From the NCBI RefSeq assembly GCF_001721645.1, contig NZ_CP017141.1:186001-250000 (forward strand): a DNA stretch of 64,000 nucleotides, given 5' to 3'. Both the position numbers and the translations under genes were made by a program. This document shows positions 42,881-52,184 of the stretch, piece by piece (the first letter of the stretch is position 1; each line of letters starts with the position of its first letter). The notes under the pieces are model-generated. The model was not told where the DNA came from. It made no database searches and worked only from the letters and a program-made list of their open reading frames with translations. The stretch is from Pedobacter steynii (GTDB taxonomy: Bacteria; Bacteroidota; Bacteroidia; Sphingobacteriales; Sphingobacteriaceae).

Positions 42881-44740
42881 ATGAAGCATTCCGAATCACT
42901 AAGCGAAGTAAACCAAAGTGTAGACACCAGCAAACGTACCGGCTGGCGTCGTATTTTATCTTTTATCGGCCCGGCTTATCTGGTCAGCGTGGGCTATATG
43001 GACCCAGGAAACTGGGCAACTGACATTGCAGGGGGAAGCAAATTTGGCTACCAGCTGATCTGGATCCTGCTGATGTCTAACCTCATTGCCTTGTTGTTAC
43101 AATCGCTGAGCGCGAGACTAGGCATCGTTCGCGGTCTGGATCTGGCACAAGCCTCGAGAAATGCCTATCCGAAATGGATCAACATCCCCTTATTCGGCCT
43201 TGCTCAGACCGCCATTATCGCCTGCGACCTGGCAGAAATCATTGGTATGGCCATCGGTCTGCAGCTGCTATTCGGACTTCCCCTGATATGGGGGATCAGT
43301 GTCACTATCTTTGACACGGTTTTATTGCTGTTTCTGCTCAATAAAGGAATGAGAAAGATGGAAGCTTTCATTGTTTCCATGGTATTTATTGTTGGCCTTT
43401 CCTTTTTAGTAGAGATGTTCATTGTAGAACCCTCGTTAAAAGATATCGTGAAAGGCTTCGAGCCTTCTATGCTATCCGGGGATGCGTTATACATTGCTAT
43501 CGGTATTATTGGTGCTACGGTAATGCCACACAACCTGTACCTTCATTCCTCACTCGTACAAACCCGAAAGTTTGAACGGGATCAGAAGGGAATCAAAGAA
43601 GCCATTAAGTTTAACTTTATTGATACTGCGGTTGCCCTGAATCTTGCATTTTTTGTCAATGCAGCGATCTTAATTCTAGCCGCAGCGGCATTTTATAAGA
43701 ATGGATTACATGAAGTGGCGGAGATTCAGGATGCCCATAAGTTGTTGCAAAACATCTTTGGTAACGTAGCTCCTGCCCTCTTTGCCATTGCATTGATTGC
43801 TGCCGGACAAAGTTCTACAGTTACCGGAACCCTTGCCGGACAGATCGTAATGGAAGGCCACCTGAAACTGAGGATACAGCCCTGGTTGCGTCGGCTGATT
43901 ACCCGTTTGCTGGCCATCATCCCTGCTTTTTTTACCATTATGTGGTTTGGCGAAAGTGCACTGGGGGGATTGTTAATTCTGAGCCAGGTAGTGTTGAGTT
44001 TACAACTGGGATTTGCAGTAATTCCCCTGATCCATTTTACCTCTGATAAGAAAACCATGAAAGGTTTTGCGATCAAGCCCTGGGTAAAAGTACTGGCCTG
44101 GGTGAGTTCGCTGATGATCGTAGGACTGAATGTAAAGCTTGTGGTGGAAGAAATCACCGGATGGTCCAGTTCAGGAGGCTGGTATCTATACGTTATTATC
44201 ATCCCGCTGGCCATTCTGATCGGATTGTTATTGCTTTACATTTTCATTTACCCATTTCTGAGTTCCAGAAAAGAGGAACACAATAATGTTCCGCATGGAG
44301 TTGCCCTGGATATTGAGAGTGTAGAAAAAATCAGCTATTCGCGTATTGGAATTACCGTAGATTTCTCCAAAAATGATAGAAATACCATTCGTCATGCGCT
44401 GCTTCAGGGTGGAAAACATGCCAATTACTACCTGATTCATGTGGTAGAAACTGCGGCAGCAAGGTATCATGGTAATTCTGTGCTTGACTATGAGACACAA
44501 AGCGATGCGGAGAACCTGGAAAAATACCGGACAAACCTGAAGGAACTGGGTTATCAGGCGACAGCCCATATTGGCTATGGAGGAACAGTCAATGCAATCG
44601 TAGAAATCAGTAAACAAAATAACCTGGAATTACTGGTTATGGGTGCCCATGGACATCAGGGTTTAAAAGACCTGATTTTGGGAACAACCGTCAATTCTGT
44701 CAGACATAAAGTAACTATTCCGGTATTAATTGTACGATAA
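42881..44740 (+). CDS. mntH: Nramp-family Mn2+/Fe2+ transporter with C-terminal UspA domain
   Basis: 619 residues. Residues about 20-450 form an 11-helix Nramp transporter; the metal-site motifs are GYMDPGNWATDI in helix 1 and GATVMPHNLYLHSSLVQ in helix 6. Residues about 480-619 add a universal-stress-protein domain (SYSRIGITVDFSKNDRNTIR, ending with LLVMGAHGHQGLKDLILGTT and the strand VTIPVLIVR). The G-2x-G-9x-G(S/T) ATP-binding pattern is kept, with T in place of S. Classical MntH lacks this domain. It is co-transcribed with the MntR-type repressor. ATP/nucleotide control of transport is inference. Confidence 0.93.
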   Translation: MKHSESLSEVNQSVDTSKRTGWRRILSFIGPAYLVSVGYMDPGNWATDIAGGSKFGYQLIWILLMSNLIALLLQSLSARLGIVRGLDLAQASRNAYPKWINIPLFGLAQTAIIACDLAEIIGMAIGLQLLFGLPLIWGISVTIFDTVLLLFLLNKGMRKMEAFIVSMVFIVGLSFLVEMFIVEPSLKDIVKGFEPSMLSGDALYIAIGIIGATVMPHNLYLHSSLVQTRKFERDQKGIKEAIKFNFIDTAVALNLAFFVNAAILILAAAAFYKNGLHEVAEIQDAHKLLQNIFGNVAPALFAIALIAAGQSSTVTGTLAGQIVMEGHLKLRIQPWLRRLITRLLAIIPAFFTIMWFGESALGGLLILSQVVLSLQLGFAVIPLIHFTSDKKTMKGFAIKPWVKVLAWVSSLMIVGLNVKLVVEEITGWSSSGGWYLYVIIIPLAILIGLLLLYIFIYPFLSSRKEEHNNVPHGVALDIESVEKISYSRIGITVDFSKNDRNTIRHALLQGGKHANYYLIHVVETAAARYHGNSVLDYETQSDAENLEKYRTNLKELGYQATAHIGYGGTVNAIVEISKQNNLELLVMGAHGHQGLKDLILGTTVNSVRHKVTIPVLIVR

Positions 44741-44780
44741 AATCCAGAAATCAAATTTCTTTCGGATATTAGCGCTATTC

Positions 44781-44821
44781 TTATCAAACCTGAACAAATT
44801 AATGGAGTTCAGGTTTGATAA
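44781..44821. other. 15-bp perfect stem-loop between mntH and smpB
   Basis: Arms 44781-44795 and 44807-44821 are exact reverse complements (half TTATCAAACCTGAAC) with an 11-nt loop. No T-run follows on either strand. A second hairpin, ACAGCTG-AAT-CAGCTGT, lies at 44842-44858. It could be a weak terminator, mRNA 3' stabiliser or leader structure of smpB. Confidence 0.6.
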
Positions 44822-44910
44822 GGACTTTGAACCAATCATCCACAGCTGAATCAGCTGTATGCGTTTTCTGGCTTTTCAGATGATGGTTGAAGAAACAACA
44901 ACAGATACAA

Positions 44911-45360
44911 ATGAAGAACGATATTCAGATTAAAAATAAGAGAGCCTACTTTGATTACCATATAGTTGAGGAATTTAATGCAGGAATTGCCCTTTTGGGG
45001 ACAGAGATCAAAGCCATCAGACAAGGTAAGGCCAATATGTCAGATGCATTTTGCATGTTCATAGGTGAGGTTCTTTACGTCAGAAATTTACACATTTCAG
45101 AATACAGCCACAGCTCTTTTCATCACCACGATATTAAACGCGATCGCGTTTTACTGCTCCATAAAAAAGAGTTGAAGAAACTGAAAGCAAAAAGTGAAGA
45201 AAAAGGATATACAATTGTTCCTTTAAGAATCTATACCAATGAAAGAGGTTTTGCCAAAATCCAGATCGCACTGGCCCAGGGTAAAAAAGAATTCGATAAA
45301 AGAGATAGTATAAAAGACAGGGAATCCAAAAGAGAAATGGATCGGGCAATGAAGTTTTAA
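44911..45360 (+). CDS. smpB: SsrA (tmRNA)-binding protein
   Basis: 149 residues from ATG at 44911; a TTG eight codons upstream gives no homologous sequence. Core motifs: AYFDYHIVEEFNAGIALLGT, EIKAIRQGKANMSDAF, HSSFHHHDIKRDRVLLLHKK and the basic tail YDKRDSIKDRESKRE-like (FDKRDSIKDRESKREMDRAM). It delivers tmRNA to stalled ribosomes. It converges with pcm within one base. Confidence 0.96.
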   Translation: MKNDIQIKNKRAYFDYHIVEEFNAGIALLGTEIKAIRQGKANMSDAFCMFIGEVLYVRNLHISEYSHSSFHHHDIKRDRVLLLHKKELKKLKAKSEEKGYTIVPLRIYTNERGFAKIQIALAQGKKEFDKRDSIKDRESKREMDRAMKF

Positions 45361-45361
45361 C

Positions 45362-46018
45362 TTACCAGGCCTGATCTCCTACCAAAGGAACGAAGCGGAA
45401 AGTATCGAGCTCTATACGCTCATAATCCGTTTCGCTTACCCTGATTACCGTCACCATTTTCTGAGAGTGTTCATCTCCGACCGGAATCACTAGAATGCCT
45501 CCTATTTTCAGTTGTTTTAACAGAATTTCAGGTACAAACGGCGCTCCGGCAGTGACAATAATTTTATGGTAAGGCGCATGCTCTGCAATGCCCTTAGAGC
45601 CATCTCCAAAGAAAAAATTGGCATTATAGCCCATTCCAGGCAAAACTCTGATGGTGTGTCTGTAAATACTTTCCTGACGTTCGATGGTATAAACATTCGC
45701 TCCCAATTCCATTAAAATGCAGGTTTGATACCCCGAACCTGTACCAATTTCCAATACCTTATCCCCCTTTTTAATGTGCAGCAATTCGCTTTGGTAGGCA
45801 ACGGTATAAGGCTGTGAAATGGTTTGGCCATCTCCAATTGGAAAGGCAATGTCTTTATAGGCCTGGTTCCAGAAAGTCTCATCGAAGAAAAAATGACGCG
45901 GCACTTTACCGATAGCATTCAGCACATTCTGATCTGTGATCCCCCTGCTTTCGAGATGAGCAACTAATTTCTTTCTCGCTCCCCGCTCTCTGTAATTGTC
46001 TACAAACTTATACGCCAT
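45362..46018 (-). CDS. pcm: Protein-L-isoaspartate O-methyltransferase
   Basis: 218 residues. It repairs isoaspartyl residues. The PIMT sequence is clear: KVPRHFFFDETFWNQAYKDI, PIGDGQTISQPYTVAYQSEL, the SAM loop VLEIGTGSGYQTCILMELGA and KIIVTAGAPFVPEILLKQLK. Start ATG at 46018. A promoter lies just upstream, at 46062-46093. Confidence 0.95.
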   Translation of the reverse strand: MAYKFVDNYRERGARKKLVAHLESRGITDQNVLNAIGKVPRHFFFDETFWNQAYKDIAFPIGDGQTISQPYTVAYQSELLHIKKGDKVLEIGTGSGYQTCILMELGANVYTIERQESIYRHTIRVLPGMGYNANFFFGDGSKGIAEHAPYHKIIVTAGAPFVPEILLKQLKIGGILVIPVGDEHSQKMVTVIRVSETDYERIELDTFRFVPLVGDQAW

Positions 46019-46061
46019 TAAGTCAAAAATAGGTTTTTGTAAGCTAATCCCGATACATAAT

Positions 46062-46093
46062 CAAAGGTAAAATTCTAATCCTCACAGTATCAA
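46062..46093 (-). promoter_or_regulatory. Promoter of pcm
   Basis: On the minus strand TTG (46093-46091) is followed after 21 bp by a perfect TACCTTTG (46069-46062). A second -7-like box TATTTTTG (46031-46024) lies only five bases from the ATG. Confidence 0.6.
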
Positions 46094-46104
46094 TCGCTAT
46101 AAAA

Positions 46105-48585
46105 CTAGTATGGATCCACATCTACCTGAACGATAGCACTTCTATAGTCTTTTTGGGATTGGAATTCCAGGATCACCTCCTTCAGTACAGATTTTACTTT
46201 TGTAATGGCTGTATTTTTATCACTCTTGATGATGATCTGTTTGATGTAATAATTCCGGATCCGGCCAACCATAGGCTGCTCCGGTCCCAACACCCGGTTT
46301 CCCAACTGTGTTCTCAATGCAGTAGCAAACTGCTGAGCAGCAACATTGAGCAGGTTCATATCTTTATGTTTAATATTGACAAAGATCATACGGGTAAATG
46401 GTGGGTAATGAAACTCCCTTCTTTCCCTGATTTCATCCGTATACATCTCCTGGTATTTATTTTCAATTACCTGTCCGATGATCCGGTGTTTATCGTCATA
46501 GGCCTGGATAACTACCTTTCCCTGCTTATCCCTCCGGCCAGCTCTGCCGGCTACCTGCGCCAGCAGCTGATAACTCCTCTCAAAAGCGCGGAAATCCGGA
46601 TAATTTAAAAGGGTATCAGCGTTGATCACACCGATAAGGGTCACATTATCAAAATCCAACCCTTTTGCAACCATCTGCGTTCCGATCAGGATATCTGTCT
46701 TCTTCTCCTGGAAATCCGAAATAATCTGCTGCAGTCCATTTCTTGTTCTCGTGCTGTCTACATCTAAACGGGCAATTTTAGCATCCGGAAAAATCAGGCT
46801 CAGCTCCTCTTCCACCCGCTCTGTTCCAAAGCCTTTCTGTTCAATATGAACAGAACCACATGCCGGACAAATGTTAATGCTGTTCTGATGATAACCGCAA
46901 TAATGACAATGCAGCTTTCCGCTTGTTTTATGGTAAGTAAGGCTCACATCACAGTTCACACATTTGGGTGCATAACCACAGGTGGCACAAATGAGAATGG
47001 TTGCATAACCCCTCCTGTTCTGAAATAAGATGACCTGCTCTTTGACTTGTAAGGTCGCCTCAATTTCATCAACCAGTTTATTGGAGAAATAAGAAACCAT
47101 CTTTTTCTTTTTGGTTTCTTCTGCAATACTGATGACCTCCTGAACAGGAAGCTCAACCCCGCCAAACCTTTCAGTCATGGTCACCAATCCGTACTTCTGA
47201 TGCAGGGCATTAAAATAACTTTCAATTGAAGGTGTGGCAGAACCCAGCACAACTTTCGCCTTATGTAACCAGGCGAGGTATACCGCTGCATCTCTGGCCT
47301 GGTAACGTGGTGCCGGCTCCTGTTGTTTATACGAAGATTCATGTTCCTCATCAACCACAATTAGTTTCAGATCCTGGAAAGGCAGAAAGACTGCCGACCG
47401 TGCACCCAAAACAATGCGGTATTTTCCATTCAGCACTTTATTCCAGATCTCTACCCTTTCATTGTTATTGAACTTAGAATGATACACACCAATCGCATCT
47501 CCGAAATAACGTTGGATACGCTCTACAATCTGTGTAGTCAGCGCAATCTCCGGCAACAGGAAAAGGACTTGTCCACCTTTTTCAATTGCTTTTTCAATCA
47601 GTTTTATATAAACCTGTGTTTTACCTGAAGCAGTTACCCCATGTAGTAAAACCACATCTTTCTGTTCGAATTCTGTCTCAATTTGTGTCAATGCACCGGC
47701 TTGTGTCTCGCTCAGTTCAAAGTTCAGCACGAAATCATCATCCTGCTCCTTCAACCTGCTCACCGGCTTCTTATCAATTACAAAAATCTCTTTCTCCACA
47801 AGTGTTTTAAGCGCAGCCTGACCACAATCACTTTCCTCCAGCAGTTGCTGCTTAGGAATTACACTTTGTTGCTTAGAAAGCTTTAAAAAGGTAAGCAAAG
47901 CATTCATCTGTTTAGGAGCCCGCTCTAATACCGAAAACAATTGTCTCAGGTTTTCTTCTTCGTGATAAAAAGCATGCAGGCTGACAAACGATTTCAGCAG
48001 CGGCTTATATTTCTCCACCACTTCCTCGGCGATGTAAACCATTTCCTTATCGAGCAGGGTATTGATGATCGGATAGACGGTCTTCTGCCCTAACAAAGCC
48101 GAAACCTGATCTATCGTCAGCCGGTTGTGAATTTTTAAAGCATTGATCAGCACTTCCTGTTTTGCAGTTAAGACTTCTCCATCCTGAGGAAACTCTTCTT
48201 TAAGGACGATGATGGTCTCGCTGGCCAGTTTTAAGCCCGCAGGTAAGGCGGCCGACATGACTTCGCCTTCATTACAAAGGTAATAGCCCGTCATCCAGTC
48301 CCAGAACTCCAGCTGAGAAGTGGTAATGACCGGATGTTCATCCACCACATCAATGATATATTTTGCCTGATACACCTCAGGGGCATTTTTACTGATGCTC
48401 TTGATTAAAGCGGTATAAATTTTGTTTTTCCCGAATTGTACCACGACACGTTTTCCAATGGCCACTTGCGCATTCAGGTCAAACGGAACCCGGTAAATGT
48501 AATTTTTGGCCAGGGATAATGGCAGGATGACTTCTATGAACAGGGTTTCCCGTTCTTCGAATTCCAATTGATCAGAATCCATCAT
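46105..48585 (-). CDS. priA: Primosomal protein N' (PriA helicase)
   Basis: 826 residues. It restarts stalled replication forks. It has a 3'-DNA-binding N-terminal domain, then DEAH helicase motifs: LLHGVTASGKTQVYIKLIEK (Walker A), LIVVDEEHESSYKQ (DEEH), and GSATPSIES. Two zinc-binding stretches with eight Cys lie around ILICATCGYAPKCVNCDVSL, LHCHYCGY and ICPACGS. Motifs V-VI are at GTQMVAKGLDFDNVTLIGVI and AQVAGRAGRRDKQGKVVIQA. The ATG overlaps the stop of the DUF423 gene by one base. Confidence 0.97.
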   Translation of the reverse strand: MMDSDQLEFEERETLFIEVILPLSLAKNYIYRVPFDLNAQVAIGKRVVVQFGKNKIYTALIKSISKNAPEVYQAKYIIDVVDEHPVITTSQLEFWDWMTGYYLCNEGEVMSAALPAGLKLASETIIVLKEEFPQDGEVLTAKQEVLINALKIHNRLTIDQVSALLGQKTVYPIINTLLDKEMVYIAEEVVEKYKPLLKSFVSLHAFYHEEENLRQLFSVLERAPKQMNALLTFLKLSKQQSVIPKQQLLEESDCGQAALKTLVEKEIFVIDKKPVSRLKEQDDDFVLNFELSETQAGALTQIETEFEQKDVVLLHGVTASGKTQVYIKLIEKAIEKGGQVLFLLPEIALTTQIVERIQRYFGDAIGVYHSKFNNNERVEIWNKVLNGKYRIVLGARSAVFLPFQDLKLIVVDEEHESSYKQQEPAPRYQARDAAVYLAWLHKAKVVLGSATPSIESYFNALHQKYGLVTMTERFGGVELPVQEVISIAEETKKKKMVSYFSNKLVDEIEATLQVKEQVILFQNRRGYATILICATCGYAPKCVNCDVSLTYHKTSGKLHCHYCGYHQNSINICPACGSVHIEQKGFGTERVEEELSLIFPDAKIARLDVDSTRTRNGLQQIISDFQEKKTDILIGTQMVAKGLDFDNVTLIGVINADTLLNYPDFRAFERSYQLLAQVAGRAGRRDKQGKVVIQAYDDKHRIIGQVIENKYQEMYTDEIRERREFHYPPFTRMIFVNIKHKDMNLLNVAAQQFATALRTQLGNRVLGPEQPMVGRIRNYYIKQIIIKSDKNTAITKVKSVLKEVILEFQSQKDYRSAIVQVDVDPY

Positions 48586-48974
48586 TATTTACTTTTTGAA
48601 GCAGCCATAAATAAACTCAACCATCCCAGGATAAACAACAATCCACCTATTGGCGTTACCGGACCGATAAAACTGGCAAAACCAATATGGGTGATCTCTC
48701 TGGTTGCCAGCAAATAAAGGGAACCTGAAAACAGAATAATTCCAAAAGTAAAGAAACCATAGGCCAATTTGATCAGCTTTGGTTGGTTCAGGCTAAGTTG
48801 CGACAGGAACAATAAGGCAAAAGTATGATAGAACTGGTATTCCACACCTTTTGTCCAAATCTCTAAAGCAGCAGGGCTAACCTGACTTTTTAAACCATGG
48901 GCCCCAAAGGCACCCAGTACTACGGCGGTCAATCCAAATAAAGATGCGGTTAAAATAATACGTCTGCTCATCAT
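48585..48974 (-). CDS. DUF423 family small membrane protein
   Basis: 129 residues with four membrane helices; pattern ASLFGLTAVVLGAFGAHGLK, WTKGVEYQFYHTFALLFLSQ, GIILFSGSLYLLA and TPIGGLLFILGWLSLF. Function unknown. It is translationally coupled to priA downstream, and a -7-like TAATTTTG box lies at 49003-48996 on the minus strand. Confidence 0.9.
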   Translation of the reverse strand: MMSRRIILTASLFGLTAVVLGAFGAHGLKSQVSPAALEIWTKGVEYQFYHTFALLFLSQLSLNQPKLIKLAYGFFTFGIILFSGSLYLLATREITHIGFASFIGPVTPIGGLLFILGWLSLFMAASKSK

Positions 48975-49046
48975 AAAATCGGCTTTTTAATCCTCCAAAA
49001 TTAAGAAACTTGACTGCATTTTCTTAGTAATCCCAACTTATTAAAT

Positions 49047-49054
49047 TAAATTTG
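49047..49054 (+). promoter_or_regulatory. Candidate -7 promoter box for the 520-residue unknown gene
   Basis: TAAATTTG matches TAnnTTTG, about 90 bp before the start codon. No clear -33 element. Confidence 0.4.
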
Positions 49055-49144
49055 CAGGAACAACAAGGAAACCTGTGCCAGCTTATTGCTTACCATTCAT
49101 CATTAAGCTAAATCAGGCTTCACAAGGGAAAAAAAATATCCGAT

Positions 49145-50707
49145 TTGAAAAAGGTCCTTTTTACCATAATTGTACTCCTGACCGCTATTGTGGCCATGGC
49201 TTACCTGTATTTTTCAAAACTGAACACACAGCATGCCGAGTCTGACCTCAGCTTGTATGCCGCAGTGAACCAGTCGGGTTTCGTGTTTTCTTTTGAAAAT
49301 GAAAAGAGCATCCTGGATATTTTCAAGGGACAGGAGAGTTTCGGGGAAATTATTGGAGAAGATAAAGCGAAACAAATGCAATCCCTGAAAACTTTTTTGC
49401 TCTCCTCTCCTGGAATCAATAAACTGATTCACAAACAAACCATATACATTGGTTTCTTTTCCGGAGAAAAAAAGGAAATCAATTATCTCCTGAGTACTCA
49501 AAGTGAAAATAAAGTCAGTACAACTCAGCTTTTTCAAGCCTTAAAATCCAGAAACATCCTGACAGAGCCCATTGACAATGCGACCAGGATTACGCTTCCA
49601 GACAGCACCGTGTTTTATCTGGGCGTAAAGGACCAGCTGATTCTCCTTTCCAATACCCTTCAGCCAGTTAAAGAAATATTATCGAAGACTTTTGATAAAA
49701 AAGACGACAGCTTTGTATCCTATATCAAGTCCGGCAGCAGGCTTTCCAAAAACAGCCTTGCCCAGCTTTACCTGAACTTTAACCGGATTCCGGCCTTACT
49801 AAAATCTATCGTACCCGGAAAATTAACCGGAGAACTGGCTGTCCTGGATCACCAGGATGCATTTGCCTTACTCAGCTATAATTACAGTAAGGAACGGGTC
49901 CTCTTTACAGGCACAACACATTTAAATGATCCGAACCACTATTATCAATTGTTCTCTCAAACACCTCCTCAAAAAATCACAATCAGCACGATTTTCCCCG
50001 AACAAACTGCTGATTACACCACTTATGCCGTAGACAGTTACGCCAACTGGAGAAAAGGACTGGACAGATGGTTCAGTTACCATAAAGAAGATAAAAAAAG
50101 AGCGAGGGTTATTGAAGAGGTAAACCTGAAATACCATTTAAACCTGGAAGAACTCTTCCCCCGTTATTTCAAAAACCAATTCTCAAATTTTCAATTGAAT
50201 ACCGGCGAAAAACTTGCCGCAATAAACCTGACAAATGGAGATAAACTCAATCAGTTACTCCTGGATTTAAGTGACAATTATTCGGATGAAATCAAGCATT
50301 TTAAAGAAGCAGACCTGTTATACCTCTACTTTGGATTGCCCTTCAAATCTTATCAAAAACCGTATTATGTTATCATAGACAATTATCTGGTTTTCTCTAA
50401 TTATGCGGCCACTTTGCAGTTCTTCCTCGATCAGTATAGGGCAAACAAATTGCTGATCAATACACCTGGCTATACAAACACCAATAATCAGATTCCCAAT
50501 AATTCCAATATCAGTTTTTACCTGGACCACCAGAACTCGATCCCACTCCTTCATAAAAACATCTCTTCTCCTTACCTGAAGCATTTCCAGTCAGAAAAAG
50601 GATTAAAAAAATATGAGTCCTTCGTATACCAGTTAAGTGGAGACCGCGGGACCTTTCAAAGTAATATTCTACTAAGCAAACCTCTGGTTATTGAAAAAGA
50701 TTTTTAA
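49145..50707 (+). CDS. Membrane-anchored protein of unknown function
   Basis: 520 residues. The first codon is TTG at 49145 giving KKVLFTIIVLLTAIVAMAYL as an N-terminal membrane anchor; the rest lies outside the cytoplasm. No catalytic motif is recognised; there are many beta-rich stretches and Asn/Ser/Tyr-rich segments such as NTGEKLAAINLTNGDKLNQL. I do not recognise the family; it looks like a Bacteroidota-specific periplasmic protein. It precedes a DUF5723 outer-membrane protein by 56 bp on the same strand, so they are possibly co-expressed. Confidence 0.7.
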   Translation: MKKVLFTIIVLLTAIVAMAYLYFSKLNTQHAESDLSLYAAVNQSGFVFSFENEKSILDIFKGQESFGEIIGEDKAKQMQSLKTFLLSSPGINKLIHKQTIYIGFFSGEKKEINYLLSTQSENKVSTTQLFQALKSRNILTEPIDNATRITLPDSTVFYLGVKDQLILLSNTLQPVKEILSKTFDKKDDSFVSYIKSGSRLSKNSLAQLYLNFNRIPALLKSIVPGKLTGELAVLDHQDAFALLSYNYSKERVLFTGTTHLNDPNHYYQLFSQTPPQKITISTIFPEQTADYTTYAVDSYANWRKGLDRWFSYHKEDKKRARVIEEVNLKYHLNLEELFPRYFKNQFSNFQLNTGEKLAAINLTNGDKLNQLLLDLSDNYSDEIKHFKEADLLYLYFGLPFKSYQKPYYVIIDNYLVFSNYAATLQFFLDQYRANKLLINTPGYTNTNNQIPNNSNISFYLDHQNSIPLLHKNISSPYLKHFQSEKGLKKYESFVYQLSGDRGTFQSNILLSKPLVIEKDF

Positions 50708-50763
50708 TATTTTCACCATAAATCATTAATAATCATCAAGTTTGTTAAGTAACGTTCGAAAAT

Positions 50764-52167
50764 ATGGTAAAAAGGGGACTAATCATCTGCATCTTACTTA
50801 CAGCTACCCATTGTTTGAAAGCACAGCAATATGGCTTATTTAACACCAAAACGCTCTTTGACGGGTTTGAGAATCCCGCTCAAAAGACTTTTGTTCTGGA
50901 TTCTTCCAGGAAATTCGCATCCAACTTTTTACTTCCTTACTTTGGAGTAAATGCGGCGAGTAAAGGCAATTCAGACTTCATCAGAAAGGCGATAAATGAA
51001 AATAAGACCGATCTTGATCTTTTACCGAAAGGTCAGAAAGGAAACAATACGGTTGCCCAGAATTCGAATGTATACCTCTTCAATCTTAAAATTTTCAATT
51101 CCTATAAATACCACAAGGAACTGGGCTTCTCCTGGCAACTCCGGACAGATGCACATGGGAATTATACCAACGAAACCCTGGACCTGCTGAATAACTACCA
51201 AAATCTGCTCACACAGCTGCCAGGTCCCGATGCCTTTGATAACGATGGTTATGCGCAGTCGTATCATCAATTCAGCGTCAGCTATCGGGAAAATTATACG
51301 AAAAGATTAGCTTTCGGGATTAAATTCAGCATCTTAAGCGGAACCAGTTACAACAAACTGAACATCACGGATTCTGAGCTTGCACAGACAGGAAGCGTCA
51401 CAAATATTGCCTTCAGAGGACGTTACCTGGGTACTTTTATCAATAAAGATGAGGTCTCCTACAATACCTTTATGCCGAACTTTAGAAATCCGGGTGCATC
51501 CATCAGCCTTGGAACGTCCTACAATGCCAAAAGTGGAATCTTTATCATGGCTAATGTAAAAGACCTGGGCTTCATCCGCTGGAACAGCAAATCCTATTCA
51601 AAAAACATCAATGCCTCAATTCCTCTTACTTCGGCCTCAGGATCCAATAGTACGATAAAAAACATCATCAGAGACTCCATTACCTTAAACCCGGAAAGAA
51701 AAGGCTTCTATTCTTTAACCAATGCAAAGGTAGATTTTATGCTCTCCAGAAGTTTCGGTTTTTATACGCCTGGCCTGATCCTGTCTAAAAATCTATTTTA
51801 TGAAGGTGGTGATGCTGCTTTTGTCAACAAATTCAGGTATGAAAACTTTTCGGTAACAGCAATCCCTACTTATAGCCTCGATAACCTGTTCTTCCTCGGG
51901 ATGCAGGGAATGTATCAAACGCCTAATTTCGAAGTATTTATTGGTTCAGACAACCTGTTCAAGACAGTGAGTCAGGCAAAAGGATATTTCAACAAGGACG
52001 CCGGTACAGGCAAAGGATATAATGGCGCAGCGGTTTACTTGGGACTGGGAATCAAGTTTGGAAATTTCGTGGAACACCCGTTGAACAGCAGTACCATGCC
52101 TGGTGTCGGGGATGAATCCCCAAGCCTCTTCAAACGTTTTTTCAGTATCTTCTCTAAAAAAAGATAG
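50764..52167 (+). CDS. DUF5723-family outer-membrane beta-barrel-like protein
   Basis: 467 residues with a signal peptide (LIICILLTATHCLKAQ). The body has repeated amphipathic strands ending with aromatic residues (FSVSYRENYTKRLAFGIKF-type strands, ILSKNLFYEGGDAAFVNKFR), consistent with a membrane beta-barrel of the Bacteroidota DUF5723 group. A C-terminal segment (GDESPSLFKRFFSIFSKKR) is basic. Function unknown; co-linearity with the preceding unknown membrane-anchored protein is suggestive of a shared envelope role. Confidence 0.75.
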   Translation: MVKRGLIICILLTATHCLKAQQYGLFNTKTLFDGFENPAQKTFVLDSSRKFASNFLLPYFGVNAASKGNSDFIRKAINENKTDLDLLPKGQKGNNTVAQNSNVYLFNLKIFNSYKYHKELGFSWQLRTDAHGNYTNETLDLLNNYQNLLTQLPGPDAFDNDGYAQSYHQFSVSYRENYTKRLAFGIKFSILSGTSYNKLNITDSELAQTGSVTNIAFRGRYLGTFINKDEVSYNTFMPNFRNPGASISLGTSYNAKSGIFIMANVKDLGFIRWNSKSYSKNINASIPLTSASGSNSTIKNIIRDSITLNPERKGFYSLTNAKVDFMLSRSFGFYTPGLILSKNLFYEGGDAAFVNKFRYENFSVTAIPTYSLDNLFFLGMQGMYQTPNFEVFIGSDNLFKTVSQAKGYFNKDAGTGKGYNGAAVYLGLGIKFGNFVEHPLNSSTMPGVGDESPSLFKRFFSIFSKKR

Positions 52168-52184
52168 CAGCTTTCAGGGATAAA

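Noticed and set aside
44741..44910. Mn2+-sensing riboswitch near mntH
   Set aside because: The structured segment is downstream of mntH and shows none of the conserved yybP-ykoY features I can recognise.
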